Of a stretch of DNA of 64,000 nt, positions 44,737 to 54,953 are shown piece after piece. Source of the DNA: Aquimarina sp. RZ0 (GTDB taxonomy: Bacteria; Bacteroidota; Bacteroidia; Flavobacteriales; Flavobacteriaceae). Location of the stretch: NCBI RefSeq assembly GCF_008370685.1, contig NZ_VTZU01000012.1, positions 47,108 through 111,107 of the forward strand. The letters are read 5' to 3'. Within the stretch, counting starts at the first letter, position 1. The number at the start of each line of letters is the position of its first letter. A program made the position numbers and the translations under genes. Below the pieces are notes generated by a model, which saw only the letters and a program-made list of their open reading frames with translations, had not been told where the DNA came from and did not search any database.

Positions 44737-45309
44737 TCACTTTTCCTTTTTATTTGTAATAATTTCTGCAAGAAGCTTACGAGCGCGTAGTAATTTTATC
44801 TTTACATTATTCATCGGTTCATCTAATACTTCAGAAATCTCTCTATAACTCAATTCCTGAAAATACCTTAGATTAATTACTTTTTGATAATTAGGTTTTA
44901 ATTGTTTTATGTAACGTAATAGTTGAGCAAGGTTTTGCTCTGTAATCAATTGATCTTCTGGTGTAGGTGTGTCATCGGCTATTTTATAAACAGCATCATC
45001 GACTTCTGTCGTGGTTTTGGATCTTATAGACGCATTTCTTTTACGCAGTAAGTCAATATGTATGTTTTTGGAAATCTGAATTAACCAGGTTTTGAAGTTA
45101 TATTCTTCTTTAAAGGTATCTATTTTGTCAAATGCTCTGGAAAAGCTTTGAATGGTGATATCTTCAGAGTCATACTCGTCTCTTGTTCTTTTTAGCTGAA
45201 AGTTGTATACATCATTCCAGAATGTATGTAAAAGAAAATTAAATGAAGCTTGTTTACCTTCTTTTGCTTTTTTTATGTGTTCCGAAAGATCAGAAGGTTC
45301 TTTTTCCAA
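44737..45309 (-). CDS. ECF-type RNA polymerase sigma factor
   Basis: 190 residues. Region 2 (about 22-95) has FNFLLHTFWNDVYNF and the promoter-melting stretch FKTWLIQISKNIHIDLLRKR. Region 4 (about 125-185) has YQKVINLRYFQELSYREISE and MNNVKIKLLRARKLL, the helix-turn-helix that reads the -35-type element. No anti-sigma factor is adjacent. A small cysteine-containing membrane protein lies 35 bp upstream in the same direction and could be co-expressed. Confidence 0.92.
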   Translation of the reverse strand: MEKEPSDLSEHIKKAKEGKQASFNFLLHTFWNDVYNFQLKRTRDEYDSEDITIQSFSRAFDKIDTFKEEYNFKTWLIQISKNIHIDLLRKRNASIRSKTTTEVDDAVYKIADDTPTPEDQLITEQNLAQLLRYIKQLKPNYQKVINLRYFQELSYREISEVLDEPMNNVKIKLLRARKLLAEIITNKKEK

Positions 45310-45344
45310 GGAGTTACTTTTATCAATTCTAATTATAGAATAAA

Positions 45345-45551
45345 CTAATTAGTGTGTTCGCTTTCATTACAATTAGAATACTGATCAGGAGTTTTTCCGC
45401 AGAGAGAGCAAGATTCACCTTCTTTATTAAGAAAAGGGCTTTGACTTGCACATGTGCCTGCAAACTTCCCATCTTTTTTAGCCCATAATTTTATAGCAAT
45501 ACCAGCAAATGCCAATAATAGAAGAGTGATTGTAAGTAATAATAATTTCAT
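45345..45551 (-). CDS. Small membrane protein with cysteine-rich tail
   Basis: 68 residues from the ATG at 45551. One N-terminal membrane helix (MKLLLLTITLLLLAFAGIAI) is followed by a soluble tail with four cysteines: CASQSPFLNKEGESCSLCGK and NCNE. The CxxC may bind metal or form a disulfide. It lies just before the sigma factor gene. I recognise it only as a recurrent flavobacterial small protein. The longer start at 45578 would put nine residues before the helix. Confidence 0.7.
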   Translation of the reverse strand: MKLLLLTITLLLLAFAGIAIKLWAKKDGKFAGTCASQSPFLNKEGESCSLCGKTPDQYSNCNESEHTN

Positions 45552-45824
45552 GATTAAAATATCAAAATTCAATTGCAAAGATACAAAGAAAAATAGCCAG
45601 AATTGATGTGATTTATAAATTAGAAAGCGGTAATGACTTACGAATCTTTATTGTGTGTATTGTATTTTGTTGATAAACAGTTGTTTATTTAATTTTTTTA
45701 GTATGCTAACGAAAACCAAAATTCCTGTTTTTCAACATCTGTGGTATGATTTTAACAAAAAGTAATCTTTAAAAATTAAATAAATTGGATTAATTTTTAT
45801 AGGTGATTGATTGTCTTGAAAAAT

Positions 45825-46838
45825 CTAGATAATATTAACTTCAGTTTCTAGATTAATATTGAATTTTTGAAAGACACTGTTCTGTATTTTTTTAGAAAGT
45901 TTTAGTAATTCTTGTCCGGTAGCTTCTCCATAATTTACGAGCACCAGTGCCTGCTTGACATGAACACCAGCATCTCCCCACCTTTTTCCTTTAAACCCAC
46001 ATTGTTCTATAAGCCAGCCTGCCGGAACTTTAGTGTTATCCCTGTCTATTTGATAAAAAGGGGCGTTAGGATATGTTTCTTGCAATTTGGAAAAGTCTGT
46101 TGTCGATATGACAGGATTTTTGAAAAAACTACCACTATTACCTATCTCTAAAGGGTCGGGAAGTTTGCTTTTTCGAATTTTGATCACTGCTTCTGATACA
46201 TCTTTGATAGTAGGGTGCGTGATATTGTTTTGCATCAGAGCATTTTCTATAGCTCCGTAACTAGTATTTAGCGTATGTGTTTTTGTTGTTAATCTAAAAG
46301 CAACTTTTGTGATAATATATTCACCTTTGAGTTTACTTTTGAAAACCGAATTGCGATATTCAAAATTACAGTCATCATTCAGGAAAGTGTGTTTTTCACC
46401 AGTTTGTATGTGAATTGCTTCGCAGCTCACAAAATTATCTTTGAGCTCTGCTCCATATGCTCCTATGTTTTGGATTGGAGCACTGCCGACATATCCTGGT
46501 ATTAAAGACAGGTTTTCCAGTCCGCCATGATTATTTTTAATGCAAAATTGCACAAAATCATGCCAGTTTTCACCAGCACAAGCCGAAACTAAAACAAAAT
46601 CTTCTGATAGTTTTTTAATAGAGATCCCTTTGATAGCAATATGCAAAACCAAAGCATCTACATTTCTAGTGAGTAGCATATTGCTGCCACCACTAATGAC
46701 AAAGATGTTTTTTTTTGGCCTAATAGAAAGTACGTCTATAAGTTCTCTTTCTGAGGTAATTGTTAGAAACTCAGAAGCTACTGCATCAATACCAAATGTA
46801 TTGTATTTTTTAAGAGATTTATTATACTCTATTTTCAA
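45825..46838 (-). CDS. murB: UDP-N-acetylenolpyruvoylglucosamine reductase
   Basis: 337 residues. It reduces UDP-GlcNAc-enolpyruvate to UDP-MurNAc with NADPH and FAD in peptidoglycan synthesis. The FAD-binding part has KKNIFVISGGSNMLL and NNHGGLENLSLIPGYVGSA, then PIQNIGAYGAELKD. The catalytic serine is in GNSGSFFKNPVI, and the C-terminal glutamate region is KQALVLVNYGEATG. This is the long type I enzyme. It follows the aminotransferase by 51 bp. Confidence 0.95.
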   Translation of the reverse strand: MKIEYNKSLKKYNTFGIDAVASEFLTITSERELIDVLSIRPKKNIFVISGGSNMLLTRNVDALVLHIAIKGISIKKLSEDFVLVSACAGENWHDFVQFCIKNNHGGLENLSLIPGYVGSAPIQNIGAYGAELKDNFVSCEAIHIQTGEKHTFLNDDCNFEYRNSVFKSKLKGEYIITKVAFRLTTKTHTLNTSYGAIENALMQNNITHPTIKDVSEAVIKIRKSKLPDPLEIGNSGSFFKNPVISTTDFSKLQETYPNAPFYQIDRDNTKVPAGWLIEQCGFKGKRWGDAGVHVKQALVLVNYGEATGQELLKLSKKIQNSVFQKFNINLETEVNII

Positions 46839-46889
46839 ATGTTTAAAATTTAATATGAATAATCCTTGAGAGAGACAAGTTCTTTATGG

Positions 46890-48119
46890 TTATAAAATTA
46901 CATCACTTTGGACTGAAACTATCGCTTCTTGTTCTTTATATTTTTCTAAAGCAAGTTTTAGAATGTGAACAGCTTTTTTTAGATCTCTCCTGTTTAAAAC
47001 ATAAGCTATTCTCACTTGATTTATCCCTTCATTAGGGCTTGAGTAAAATCCAGAAGCCGGGGCAACCATTACCGTTTGTCTGTCAACATGAAACTCATCT
47101 AAAAGCCATTTGGCAAAATGATCAGCATTTGAGATAGGTAATTCTGCAATACAGTAAAAAGCTCCTTGTGGGGTAGCAACTTTTACTCCCGGAATTTGTC
47201 TTAACCCCTCAACTAATGTATCTCTTCTTTCTTTATATTTTGCAACCGTTTCTATATAGTAGGTATCGGGAGCCTCCAGAGCTGCTTCACTGGCAATTTG
47301 AGCAAAAGTAGGAGGGCTTAATCTTGCTTGTGCAAATTTCATTGCAGTTTCCATAACACTTTTGTTTTTGCTAACAATACAGCCAATTCTAGCACCACAC
47401 ATACTATATCTTTTTGAGACAGAATCTACAACAATAGCGTGATCATTCAGGGCTCTTTCCTGTAATATGGAATAATGTTCAGAATTGTCATATACAAATT
47501 CCCTATAGACCTCATCAGAGATTAAAAATAAATCATATTTAATAGCTAATTCTGATAATTGCTGTATCTCTTCTTTACTATATAAATATCCTGTTGGGTT
47601 TCCAGGATTACATATAAGAATGGCTTTTGTCTTAGGAGTAATAAGTTTTTCAAAATCTTTGATTGGCGGAAGCGCAAAACCATCATCAATTGTAGAAATC
47701 ACAGGAACTACCTTAACGTTAGATTGTGTAGAAAAACTATAATAATTAGCATAAAAAGGTTCTGGTACGATAATTTCATCTCCGGGATCAGTAATACTAC
47801 CCATTGTAAATATTAAAGCTTCACTTCCTCCTGTAGTAACTAAAATATCATCAGAAGAGATCGTAATATCATGCTTAGCGTAGTATGCAGCTAATTTTAT
47901 TCTAAAACTTTCAAAACCTGCAGAATGGCTGTAGGCAAGAACTTCTAGTTTATGATTTCTTACGGCATTTAGGGCTTCAATAGGCGTTTTTATATCGGGT
48001 TGTCCAATATTAAGGTGGAAAATATGTTTTCCATCTTTTACGGCTTTTTCTGCAAAAGGAGCTAACTTACGAATTGGTGATTCGGGCATTGCTTTACCTT
48101 TACTTGATACTACAGGCAT
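46890..48119 (-). CDS. PLP-dependent aminotransferase (aspartate aminotransferase-like, class I/II)
   Basis: 409 residues. It transfers an amino group using pyridoxal phosphate. The PLP lysine lies in VVDSVSKRYSMCGARIG. Other class marks are HLNIGQPDIKTP, LVTTGGSEALIF, CNPGNPTGYLYS and LISDEVYREF, with an arginine near the C-terminus in QVRIAYVL. The substrate is not certain: aspartate or aromatic/keto-acid specificity cannot be separated by eye. The start MPVVSSKGKAMPESPIRKL fits the family. Confidence 0.9.
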   Translation of the reverse strand: MPVVSSKGKAMPESPIRKLAPFAEKAVKDGKHIFHLNIGQPDIKTPIEALNAVRNHKLEVLAYSHSAGFESFRIKLAAYYAKHDITISSDDILVTTGGSEALIFTMGSITDPGDEIIVPEPFYANYYSFSTQSNVKVVPVISTIDDGFALPPIKDFEKLITPKTKAILICNPGNPTGYLYSKEEIQQLSELAIKYDLFLISDEVYREFVYDNSEHYSILQERALNDHAIVVDSVSKRYSMCGARIGCIVSKNKSVMETAMKFAQARLSPPTFAQIASEAALEAPDTYYIETVAKYKERRDTLVEGLRQIPGVKVATPQGAFYCIAELPISNADHFAKWLLDEFHVDRQTVMVAPASGFYSSPNEGINQVRIAYVLNRRDLKKAVHILKLALEKYKEQEAIVSVQSDVIL

Positions 48120-48241
48120 TCTTAGATTATTTAAAATAAGTAAAATAGCGGTAAATTTCTTAAATTATTTAGAATTTAAGTTAATTATTGTAATGAATTT
48201 TTAACTATTTTTCTATATTTAGCGAAAAGGAGGTTTTGTAC

Positions 48242-49606
48242 TTGAATTTTTATCATTTTCTCAAAAGAAAAACTTTAATTCTATTTTTGTTGGTTTCTTT
48301 CACCTTAATCGGGCAAGAAGGGTTCGAACTTCCTTTAAGGGTTAAGAATAGCAAAATCAATTTTCAATTAGCTAATAATCTTATTATCATTCCGGTAGAG
48401 CTTAACGGAGTTAGCCTTTCTTTTATAATGGATACAGGTGTGGGATCTACCATTCTTTTTAGTATCGATAACCGAAAATCTTTAGAGTTAAATAATGCAT
48501 CCAAAATATATCTTAGAGGTTTGGGGAATGATGAATCTGTAGAAGCTGTAAAGTCATTTGGTAATACCCTAAAAATAGGAGATGCTATTAGTGCAGATCA
48601 TACTGTGTTTATGATTTTTGACAAATCTATAAATTTTTCCCCTCAGATGGGTTTCCCTATTCACGGTATCATTGGGTATGATTTTTTTAGAAAATTTATT
48701 TTGGATATCAATTATACTAGAGAAACAATCAAAATATTTGATCCCAGATTCTATTCTTATAAGAATTGTAAAAAGTGTTATCGTACAGATTTAGATTTAG
48801 AAAACGGAAGAAAAAGGCCTATAGTAAAAGCTAAGTATCATACAGAAAATGATGTATTAGATATCAATCTCTTATTAGATTCTGGTTCCAGTTCTGCTTT
48901 ATGGTTGTTTGAGAGTGATAGTATGAATATACGTGTTCCTAAGGATTCTTTTGAAGCTTTCTTAGGGAAAGGGTTTAATGGTGAGATTTTTGGAAAAAAA
49001 ACTAAGATTAAAGGGCTTCAGATAGGAGATTTTAAACTAAAAGAAGTTACGGCAGCATTTCCTGATTCCATGTATATACAAGGAATTCCCATAAAAAAAC
49101 GTCAAGGTTCTATCGGAGGTGGTATTCTAAGAAGATTCAACCTGATAATTGATTACCCTAATAGTAGGATTTCGTTTAAAAAGAACCTTTTTTTTTCGAA
49201 ACCTTTTTTTTACAATATGAGTGGTCTGACTATCCAGCATAGCGGGATAAGGATATTAAAAGACTATGATATTAGAAAAGGAACAAATCGACCTTCTCTG
49301 GATTTTGTGTCAGAACATGATGGAAAAATCTCTAATAGTGTGTATAGTGCAAACGCTAGTGGTTTTATATATACAGTGCAACCTAGATTTGAAATAACAG
49401 ATGTAAGACCTGATTCTCCGGCAGCTATGGCAGGTCTGAAAAGAGGAGATGAGGTTTTGGAGATAAATGGGCGTAAGGCTCAGAAGTATAAACTCTCTGA
49501 ACTTAATGACTTGTTTTATTCGGATGAGGGAAAGAAAATAAAAATGAAAATAATGAGATTAGGGATAGAAATAAAATATATTTTTTATCTAAAAAAAGTG
49601 ATATAA
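48242..49606 (+). CDS. Aspartyl-protease-like protein with PDZ domain
   Basis: About 454 residues. A strong ribosome site AAGGAGG (48227-48233) lies 8 bases before TTG at 48242 and only 2 before an upstream TTG at 48236, so I choose 48242. A signal peptide (about 1-24, ending LIGQ) is followed by a retropepsin-like half with FIMDTGVGSTILFS. A second DSG motif lies in NLLLDSGSSSALWLF. The C-terminal PDZ domain has VRPDSPAAMAGLKRGDEVLE. It probably acts as a periplasmic or surface protease, or is a PDZ-regulated inactive relative. It is convergent with the DUF1573 gene. Confidence 0.83.
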   Translation: MNFYHFLKRKTLILFLLVSFTLIGQEGFELPLRVKNSKINFQLANNLIIIPVELNGVSLSFIMDTGVGSTILFSIDNRKSLELNNASKIYLRGLGNDESVEAVKSFGNTLKIGDAISADHTVFMIFDKSINFSPQMGFPIHGIIGYDFFRKFILDINYTRETIKIFDPRFYSYKNCKKCYRTDLDLENGRKRPIVKAKYHTENDVLDINLLLDSGSSSALWLFESDSMNIRVPKDSFEAFLGKGFNGEIFGKKTKIKGLQIGDFKLKEVTAAFPDSMYIQGIPIKKRQGSIGGGILRRFNLIIDYPNSRISFKKNLFFSKPFFYNMSGLTIQHSGIRILKDYDIRKGTNRPSLDFVSEHDGKISNSVYSANASGFIYTVQPRFEITDVRPDSPAAMAGLKRGDEVLEINGRKAQKYKLSELNDLFYSDEGKKIKMKIMRLGIEIKYIFYLKKVI

Positions 49607-49641
49607 AAAAAGGTTTCGATCAAAAACCGAAACCTTTCTTG
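49605..49641. terminator. Terminator between convergent genes
   Basis: AAAGGTTTCG (49609-49618) pairs with CGAAACCTTT (49628-49637) around a 9-nt loop, flanked by an A-run and a T-rich side. Confidence 0.85.
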
Positions 49642-49656
49642 TACTAAGACTTTTTT

Positions 49657-50061
49657 TTAATTCTTTTTTTCAAGAATACTTTTTGTGTCGTCTAATACAG
49701 TACCTTTTATTTTAATAGCTTTTGTAGCTTCTTCAGCGTTAGAGTATACTGTTATAGTTTTACGGATAGGTCCGACTCTTTTTGTGTCATACTTAACCTC
49801 AATAACACCAGTTGCTCCTGGAGCAATTGGGTCTTCCGGTTTTTTAGGGATTGTACATCCGCAACTAGAATATACTTTAGAGATGACTAAAGGAGCATCT
49901 CCTGTATTGGTGAATTCGAATGTACGAACTCCATCACTACCTTTGGCAATTTCTCCGTAATCGACGACCTCTGTTTTAAATTCAATTTTCGCTTTAGCAT
50001 CCTGAGCATTTAGGGTAGCTCCCAGGAAACTAACAAATAAAATCATTATTATATTTTTCAT
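49657..50061 (-). CDS. DUF1573 domain protein, exported
   Basis: 134 residues. Signal peptide about 1-19 (ending TLNAQ). The single Ig-like DUF1573 domain has VDYGEIAKGSDGVRTFEFTN and the conserved SKVYSSCGCTIPKKPEDPI, with two cysteines, then EVKYDTKRVGPIRKTITVYS. Such small exported proteins are common in Bacteroidota, but their role is unknown. It is divergent from valS, sharing an 85-bp regulatory space. Confidence 0.9.
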   Translation of the reverse strand: MKNIIMILFVSFLGATLNAQDAKAKIEFKTEVVDYGEIAKGSDGVRTFEFTNTGDAPLVISKVYSSCGCTIPKKPEDPIAPGATGVIEVKYDTKRVGPIRKTITVYSNAEEATKAIKIKGTVLDDTKSILEKKN

Positions 50062-50148
50062 ATTGTAGGTTTTATAATATGTAAAAGTACTTACTTTTTA
50101 TCCAACTTCAAAATTCCGAAAGACTTTCAGGTTGTCGTATATAATAAT

Positions 50149-50156
50149 TACTTTTG
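50149..50156 (+). promoter_or_regulatory. -7 box for valS
   Basis: TACTTTTG fits TAnnTTTG, with TTTC about 20 bp upstream. It overlaps the in-frame start at 50154, so it supports translation from 50187. Confidence 0.55.
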
Positions 50157-50186
50157 CATTTTAAAAATCAAAAATCAGACCAAAGT

Positions 50187-52823
50187 ATGGCTTTAGCAGC
50201 AAAGTATGATGCAAAATCAGTAGAAGAAAAGTGGTATAACTACTGGATGGAAAATAATTATTTTCATTCTGAAGTTGATGAAAGAGAAGCCTACACAATA
50301 GTCATTCCACCACCTAATGTTACGGGTGTTTTGCATATGGGACATATGCTCAATAACACTATTCAGGATGTGCTGATCAGAAAAGCACGTCTTCACGGAT
50401 ATAATGCTTGTTGGGTGCCTGGTACAGATCACGCTTCTATAGCTACAGAGGCAAAAGTGGTAGCAAAGCTAAAAGAAGAAGGGATTGATAAAAATAGCTT
50501 AACCCGTGAGGAATTTTTGGAACATGCCTGGGAGTGGACTCATAAGCACGGAGGTATTATTCTGGAACAACTTAAAAAACTGGGAGCTTCTTGTGATTGG
50601 GAACGTACTGCTTTTACGATGGATGACAATTTGTCTGCTTCTGTGATCAAAGTTTTTGTAGATTTATATAATAAAGGGTTGATATATAGAGGGTACCGAA
50701 TGGTGAATTGGGATCCTGAAGCTAAGACGACCCTATCAGACGAAGAAGTTATTTATGAAGAAAAGCAAGGAAACTTATATTATCTAAATTATAAAATAGA
50801 AGGAAGCGATGAATCTTTAACGATTGCTACGACACGCCCGGAAACAATCATGGGGGATACTGCGATCTGTATCAATCCTAATGATGAGCGATTTATAAAT
50901 CTAAAAGGTAAAAAGGCAATTGTTCCTATTTGTAATAGAGCCATTCCGATCATTGAAGACGAATATGTGGATATGGAGTTTGGTACAGGTTGTTTAAAAG
51001 TAACTCCCGCTCATGATCAAAATGATAAAGAGTTAGGAGATAAACATAGCCTGGATGTGATAGATATTTTTAATGATGATGCTACACTCAATTCTTTTGG
51101 ATTACATTATGAAGGGAAAGATCGTTTTGTGGTTCGTAAAGAAATTGTAAAAGAGCTTGAGAGTATTGGAGCTTTAGAAAAAACGGAAACCCACCTTAAT
51201 AAAGTAGGAACTAGTGAACGAACCAAAGCTGTTATAGAACCAAAGCTTAGTGATCAATGGTTTCTAAAGATGGAAGGTCTCGCAAAACCAGCACTTGATG
51301 CAGTATTGGATAAAGATGTACATCTGGTTCCCGAAAAATTTATCAATACCTATCGTCACTGGATGGAAAATGTTAGAGATTGGAATATCTCACGGCAGTT
51401 ATGGTGGGGGCATCAGATACCAGCATATTTTTATGGAAATGGCAAAGAAGATTTTGTTGTGGCCGAGAGTAAAGAGGAAGCACTTCTGTTGGCAAAAGAA
51501 AAAACAGGAAATTCTGCTTTAACGATTACAGACTTAACACAGGATCCAGATGCTTTGGATACCTGGTTTTCATCCTGGTTATGGCCAATGAGTGTATTCA
51601 ATGGTATTTTAGAACCGGATAATAAAGAAATCAATTATTACTATCCAACAAATGATTTAGTAACAGCACCGGAAATTTTATTTTTTTGGGTAGCAAGAAT
51701 GATCATAGCAGGATACGAATATAGAAAGGAAAAACCTTTTACAAACGTGTATCTCACAGGTATAGTAAGAGATAAACAAAGGAGAAAAATGTCTAAATCA
51801 TTAGGGAATTCACCTGATCCTTTGGATTTGATCGATCAGTACGGAGCTGATGGTATTCGTGTAGGGATGTTGTTGAGCTCTCCTGCAGGTAATGATTTGA
51901 TGTTTGATGAAGATTTGTGTAAGCAGGGTAGTGCTTTTGTAAATAAAATATTTAATGCATCCAGGCTTGTTTTGGGATGGGAAGTCGATGCTGATATTTC
52001 GCAACCAAAAGCTTCTGAAGTGGCTGTGCAATGGTATCGATCTAAATTTCAGAATGCCTTATTAGAATTAGAAAATAACTATAAGAAGTATAGAATTAGT
52101 GATGCGCTAATGACTACTTATAAGCTTATATGGGATGATTTCTGTGGTTGGTTATTAGAAATGGTTAAACCAGCTTACCAATGTCCGATAGATGCAAAAA
52201 CATATAATGAAGTGGTTACAATTTTGGAAGATAACCTAAAAATAGTACATCCGTTTACTCCATTTATTTCTGAAGAAATCTGGCAGCATATTAAAGAAAG
52301 AACGTCAGAAGAGGCTTTGATTATTAGTAGTTGGCCAGAGATTTCAGAAGTTGACACCGGGCTGATAAAAGAATTTGAAATTGCAGCTGATGTGGTTTCA
52401 GGAATAAGAACCATCCGAAAAGAAAAAAATATTGCATTTAAAGAGACTATAACATTATCGATTCTAAACCATGATAAGATTGCTAATATTTTTGATCCTG
52501 TGATTGTAAAAATGGGGAATATAGATACGCTTTCTTATGTAGAAGAAAAAGTGGAAGGAGCTTTGTCATTTAGAGTGAAATCTAATGAATATTTTATTCC
52601 TATTTCTGGAGCAATCAATGTAGAGGAGGAAATTAAAAAGCTCACAGAAGAATTAATATATACTGAAGGCTTTCTGAAATCAGTACAGAAAAAATTACAA
52701 AATGAGCGTTTTGTAAATAATGCTCCGGAACAGGTGATTACTAATGAGCGTAAGAAAGAGGCAGATGCAGAGGCAAAAATTGCAACGCTAAAATCAAGCC
52801 TTTCTGGCTTGCAAGGAGGATAA
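50187..52823 (+). CDS. valS: Valyl-tRNA synthetase
   Basis: 878 residues from the ATG at 50187 ([20 protein letters not shown]). Class I enzyme that charges tRNA-Val and edits mischarged threonine. The HIGH-type motif is [19 protein letters not shown], the editing domain has [16 protein letters not shown], and the KMSKS loop is [18 protein letters not shown]. The anticodon domain and a C-terminal coiled coil ([19 protein letters not shown]) complete the family. An in-frame start at 50154 lies within the promoter. A terminator hairpin follows. Confidence 0.96.
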   Translation: MALAAKYDAKSVEEKWYNYWMENNYFHSEVDEREAYTIVIPPPNVTGVLHMGHMLNNTIQDVLIRKARLHGYNACWVPGTDHASIATEAKVVAKLKEEGIDKNSLTREEFLEHAWEWTHKHGGIILEQLKKLGASCDWERTAFTMDDNLSASVIKVFVDLYNKGLIYRGYRMVNWDPEAKTTLSDEEVIYEEKQGNLYYLNYKIEGSDESLTIATTRPETIMGDTAICINPNDERFINLKGKKAIVPICNRAIPIIEDEYVDMEFGTGCLKVTPAHDQNDKELGDKHSLDVIDIFNDDATLNSFGLHYEGKDRFVVRKEIVKELESIGALEKTETHLNKVGTSERTKAVIEPKLSDQWFLKMEGLAKPALDAVLDKDVHLVPEKFINTYRHWMENVRDWNISRQLWWGHQIPAYFYGNGKEDFVVAESKEEALLLAKEKTGNSALTITDLTQDPDALDTWFSSWLWPMSVFNGILEPDNKEINYYYPTNDLVTAPEILFFWVARMIIAGYEYRKEKPFTNVYLTGIVRDKQRRKMSKSLGNSPDPLDLIDQYGADGIRVGMLLSSPAGNDLMFDEDLCKQGSAFVNKIFNASRLVLGWEVDADISQPKASEVAVQWYRSKFQNALLELENNYKKYRISDALMTTYKLIWDDFCGWLLEMVKPAYQCPIDAKTYNEVVTILEDNLKIVHPFTPFISEEIWQHIKERTSEEALIISSWPEISEVDTGLIKEFEIAADVVSGIRTIRKEKNIAFKETITLSILNHDKIANIFDPVIVKMGNIDTLSYVEEKVEGALSFRVKSNEYFIPISGAINVEEEIKKLTEELIYTEGFLKSVQKKLQNERFVNNAPEQVITNERKKEADAEAKIATLKSSLSGLQGG

Positions 52824-52837
52824 TGATATTCTATTAA

Positions 52838-52914
52838 TGAACTCATCTTGAGTATTACTTTGACCTACAAAAGTCAAACTTTTCGGTTCAACACCACTGC
52901 TCAAGATGAATTCA
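52838..52914. repeat. Inverted repeat TGAACTCATCTTGAG / CTCAAGATGAATTCA
   Basis: The arms are at 52838-52852 and 52900-52914, with one mismatch. The arm motif also occurs as two direct copies near 16.4-16.6 kb. An inner pair TTTGAC / GTCAAA lies between the arms. Confidence 0.7.
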
Positions 52915-52923
52915 ATATGAAGA

Positions 52924-52961
52924 AGACGTTGACCATTAAAAGTTGTCAACGTCTTTTTTTG
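52924..52961 (+). terminator. Terminator after valS
   Basis: AAGACGTTGAC (52924-52934) pairs with GTCAACGTCTT (52946-52956), followed by a T-run. Confidence 0.9.
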
Positions 52962-53136
52962 CCCGATAACCAAGATTTAAATTTAAATGCTCTGCTTACC
53001 GCGAAATTGAATTTTTTCTAATAAATAATGCATCGTGGGCTCGTCCCGAAGTAGCTAGCAGTAAATTCAGAGGGCAAATGGTAATAGAAGTTGGTATAAA
53101 ATCATTTTTTTGTTTTTCAGACGTGTAACCCTGTAA

Positions 53137-53296
53137 TACGATTTATAACTAAAAATTTCGCATATTCATCGTTTCTTTTTCCTTTCTACTTCATTTAAAA
53201 AATAAACCGTAGCTATAGCTATGCTTGATTTTTTTGTCTTGTATAAAGAAAAAATAATTCAATGAATTTATACGAATTTTTTAATCACAAATCGTA
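53137..53296 (+). mobile_element. MITE-like element, family 1, copy D
   Basis: 160 bp from TACGATTTATAACT to AATCACAAATCGTA, nearly identical to copy B. Flanking TAA at 53134-53136 and 53297-53299 is the target duplication. It lies at the left boundary of the accessory region. Confidence 0.92.
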
Positions 53297-53402
53297 TAAC
53301 TGGTGAAATTATTACATTGTAGTCAGGATTATTCTTTTTAAGTTTTATATCATTTCCTACTAAAAATAACCGCTGAATAGTTACGACCACTACATGAGTA
53401 AA

Positions 53403-54953
53403 TTAATATTTTTTGCCATAGAAAAAATTAGAGAATATATTGTCAACTTTGTATTCAGATGCAATATTATCGTCTGTTATTAACCATAAGTTTTCTTTTA
53501 GAATTGACTCCCTAACATCGATTAAAGGCGTATTAACAAGTTTTTCTAATATTGTTCGGGTATTTTTATTTTTTTTAAAAAGAGGTGTATTGTCAATTTT
53601 GAAAGACAAAAGGTTTTCTCGTATACTACTTTTGGGTATTGCAAATGGTGTATCACTTGCAGCAACAAAATTTCTATAGGTTACTATATGCTCATATACA
53701 TTAGCTCCAGTATAGATATTATCTCTAAGTCCGGTTGTATTCCAATAAACCACTCCTCCTATGTTCAGAGCGCTCTTACATTTTTCAAGAAATTCTTTAG
53801 AAAGCAAATTTGTACTATGCTCCCTCCAATAAAAAGTAGTATTCATGATAATCATATCAAATTTTTTATCTGGATTGTGATGTAACCATCTTCTTCCATC
53901 ATCAATGTGAATTTTAATTTTTTCATCTTTTAGAATTGAAGCGATTTCAGGGTATTCTTTTATAGCATTTATGTACTGCGGATTTATTTCTATAATAGTT
54001 AATGTATTAATTTTTTCATAATTGCTTAGCATTTTTGCCCAAGCCCCTGTACTTAATCCGATCATTAATACATCTCGAGGTTCTGGATGTAATGCTGCTG
54101 TCATACATGCTCTTTGGATTCCGTTAGAATCGTTTTCTATATCTACTTGAACTCTACCGTCATAAATTCCATTGCCATAGACTATATCCCCAGATTCATC
54201 TCCAACAATAGTAATAATTCCATTTTTTCCATGCCACATTTGAGTGAATTTTGTCTTTTCTGAATACTCTGTTCCAAAATGAAAAATTTCGAAATAGTCA
54301 GCATATAAGATGTCTGATGTAAATATCATAAAAACCATTGTGCCTATAGAGAAGTAGGTCATAGTTTTGTTAGATAATATTTTGGATTTGGTTTTTAGAT
54401 AAATGATAAGAGAAATGACTAAACAAATGATGCAAAGAATAGTAACTATTGTAGGAGTAGAAAAATGGTCCAACAATACAAAACCTGTTAGTAAGGGACC
54501 AGCAGTAGCTCCCAATATAGTACCTGCATATATCCATGAAGTATATTTTCCGATCAATTCTACTTTCGGAGGTATAGATATATGACATAATAGGGGGAAT
54601 ATACACCCTAGTAAAAATGAAACAATACTAACGATAATGAGTAAGAAAATGAAAAACGACTCATGTAGTGTCATAAGATGACCTGTCAAAGGGAAGCCTG
54701 CAAAATTTAAAATTCCAGCCAAAAACAGGCATTTCGAAATTATTAACGTAATATTTTTTTCGTTTTTAGAAATCAAAATATTTCCAAACTTTGCTCCAAA
54801 AGCAATTCCAAACAGAACAAGAGATAGTACAAGTGCAAAAACTCCTGATTTTCCTTTCATTACATAGCCTATGACAGACATCCATAATATTTCCATACTT
54901 ATACTGACAAAACTCACAATGGTTGCTATAATAATTGCAGATCTTAGTTTCAT
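53403..54953 (-). CDS. Membrane protein with spermidine-synthase-like methyltransferase fold
   Basis: 516 residues. About seven membrane helices fill residues 1-215, then a Rossmann domain (about 235-460). The nucleotide-binding region has VLMIGLSTGAWAK (295-307), acidic Glu322 in TIIEINPQ and DDGRRWLHH (351-359). The position where spermidine synthases have a catalytic Asp after the FDxII strand is Asn371 (FDMIIMNTTFYW). A normal aminopropyl transfer is therefore doubtful. It overlaps the 3' end of the upstream membrane gene by four bases (ATGA), so the two are co-translated and together resemble one fused membrane/SpeE protein. Confidence 0.8.
   Translation of the reverse strand: MKLRSAIIIATIVSFVSISMEILWMSVIGYVMKGKSGVFALVLSLVLFGIAFGAKFGNILISKNEKNITLIISKCLFLAGILNFAGFPLTGHLMTLHESFFIFLLIIVSIVSFLLGCIFPLLCHISIPPKVELIGKYTSWIYAGTILGATAGPLLTGFVLLDHFSTPTIVTILCIICLVISLIIYLKTKSKILSNKTMTYFSIGTMVFMIFTSDILYADYFEIFHFGTEYSEKTKFTQMWHGKNGIITIVGDESGDIVYGNGIYDGRVQVDIENDSNGIQRACMTAALHPEPRDVLMIGLSTGAWAKMLSNYEKINTLTIIEINPQYINAIKEYPEIASILKDEKIKIHIDDGRRWLHHNPDKKFDMIIMNTTFYWREHSTNLLSKEFLEKCKSALNIGGVVYWNTTGLRDNIYTGANVYEHIVTYRNFVAASDTPFAIPKSSIRENLLSFKIDNTPLFKKNKNTRTILEKLVNTPLIDVRESILKENLWLITDDNIASEYKVDNIFSNFFYGKKY

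Larger units (their letters stand above)
52824..53402. other. Intergenic region with inverted repeat, terminator and mobile element
   Basis: 580 bp. It holds the CTCATCTTGAG inverted pair, the valS terminator and family-1 element copy D. No ORF is convincing. Confidence 0.6.
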
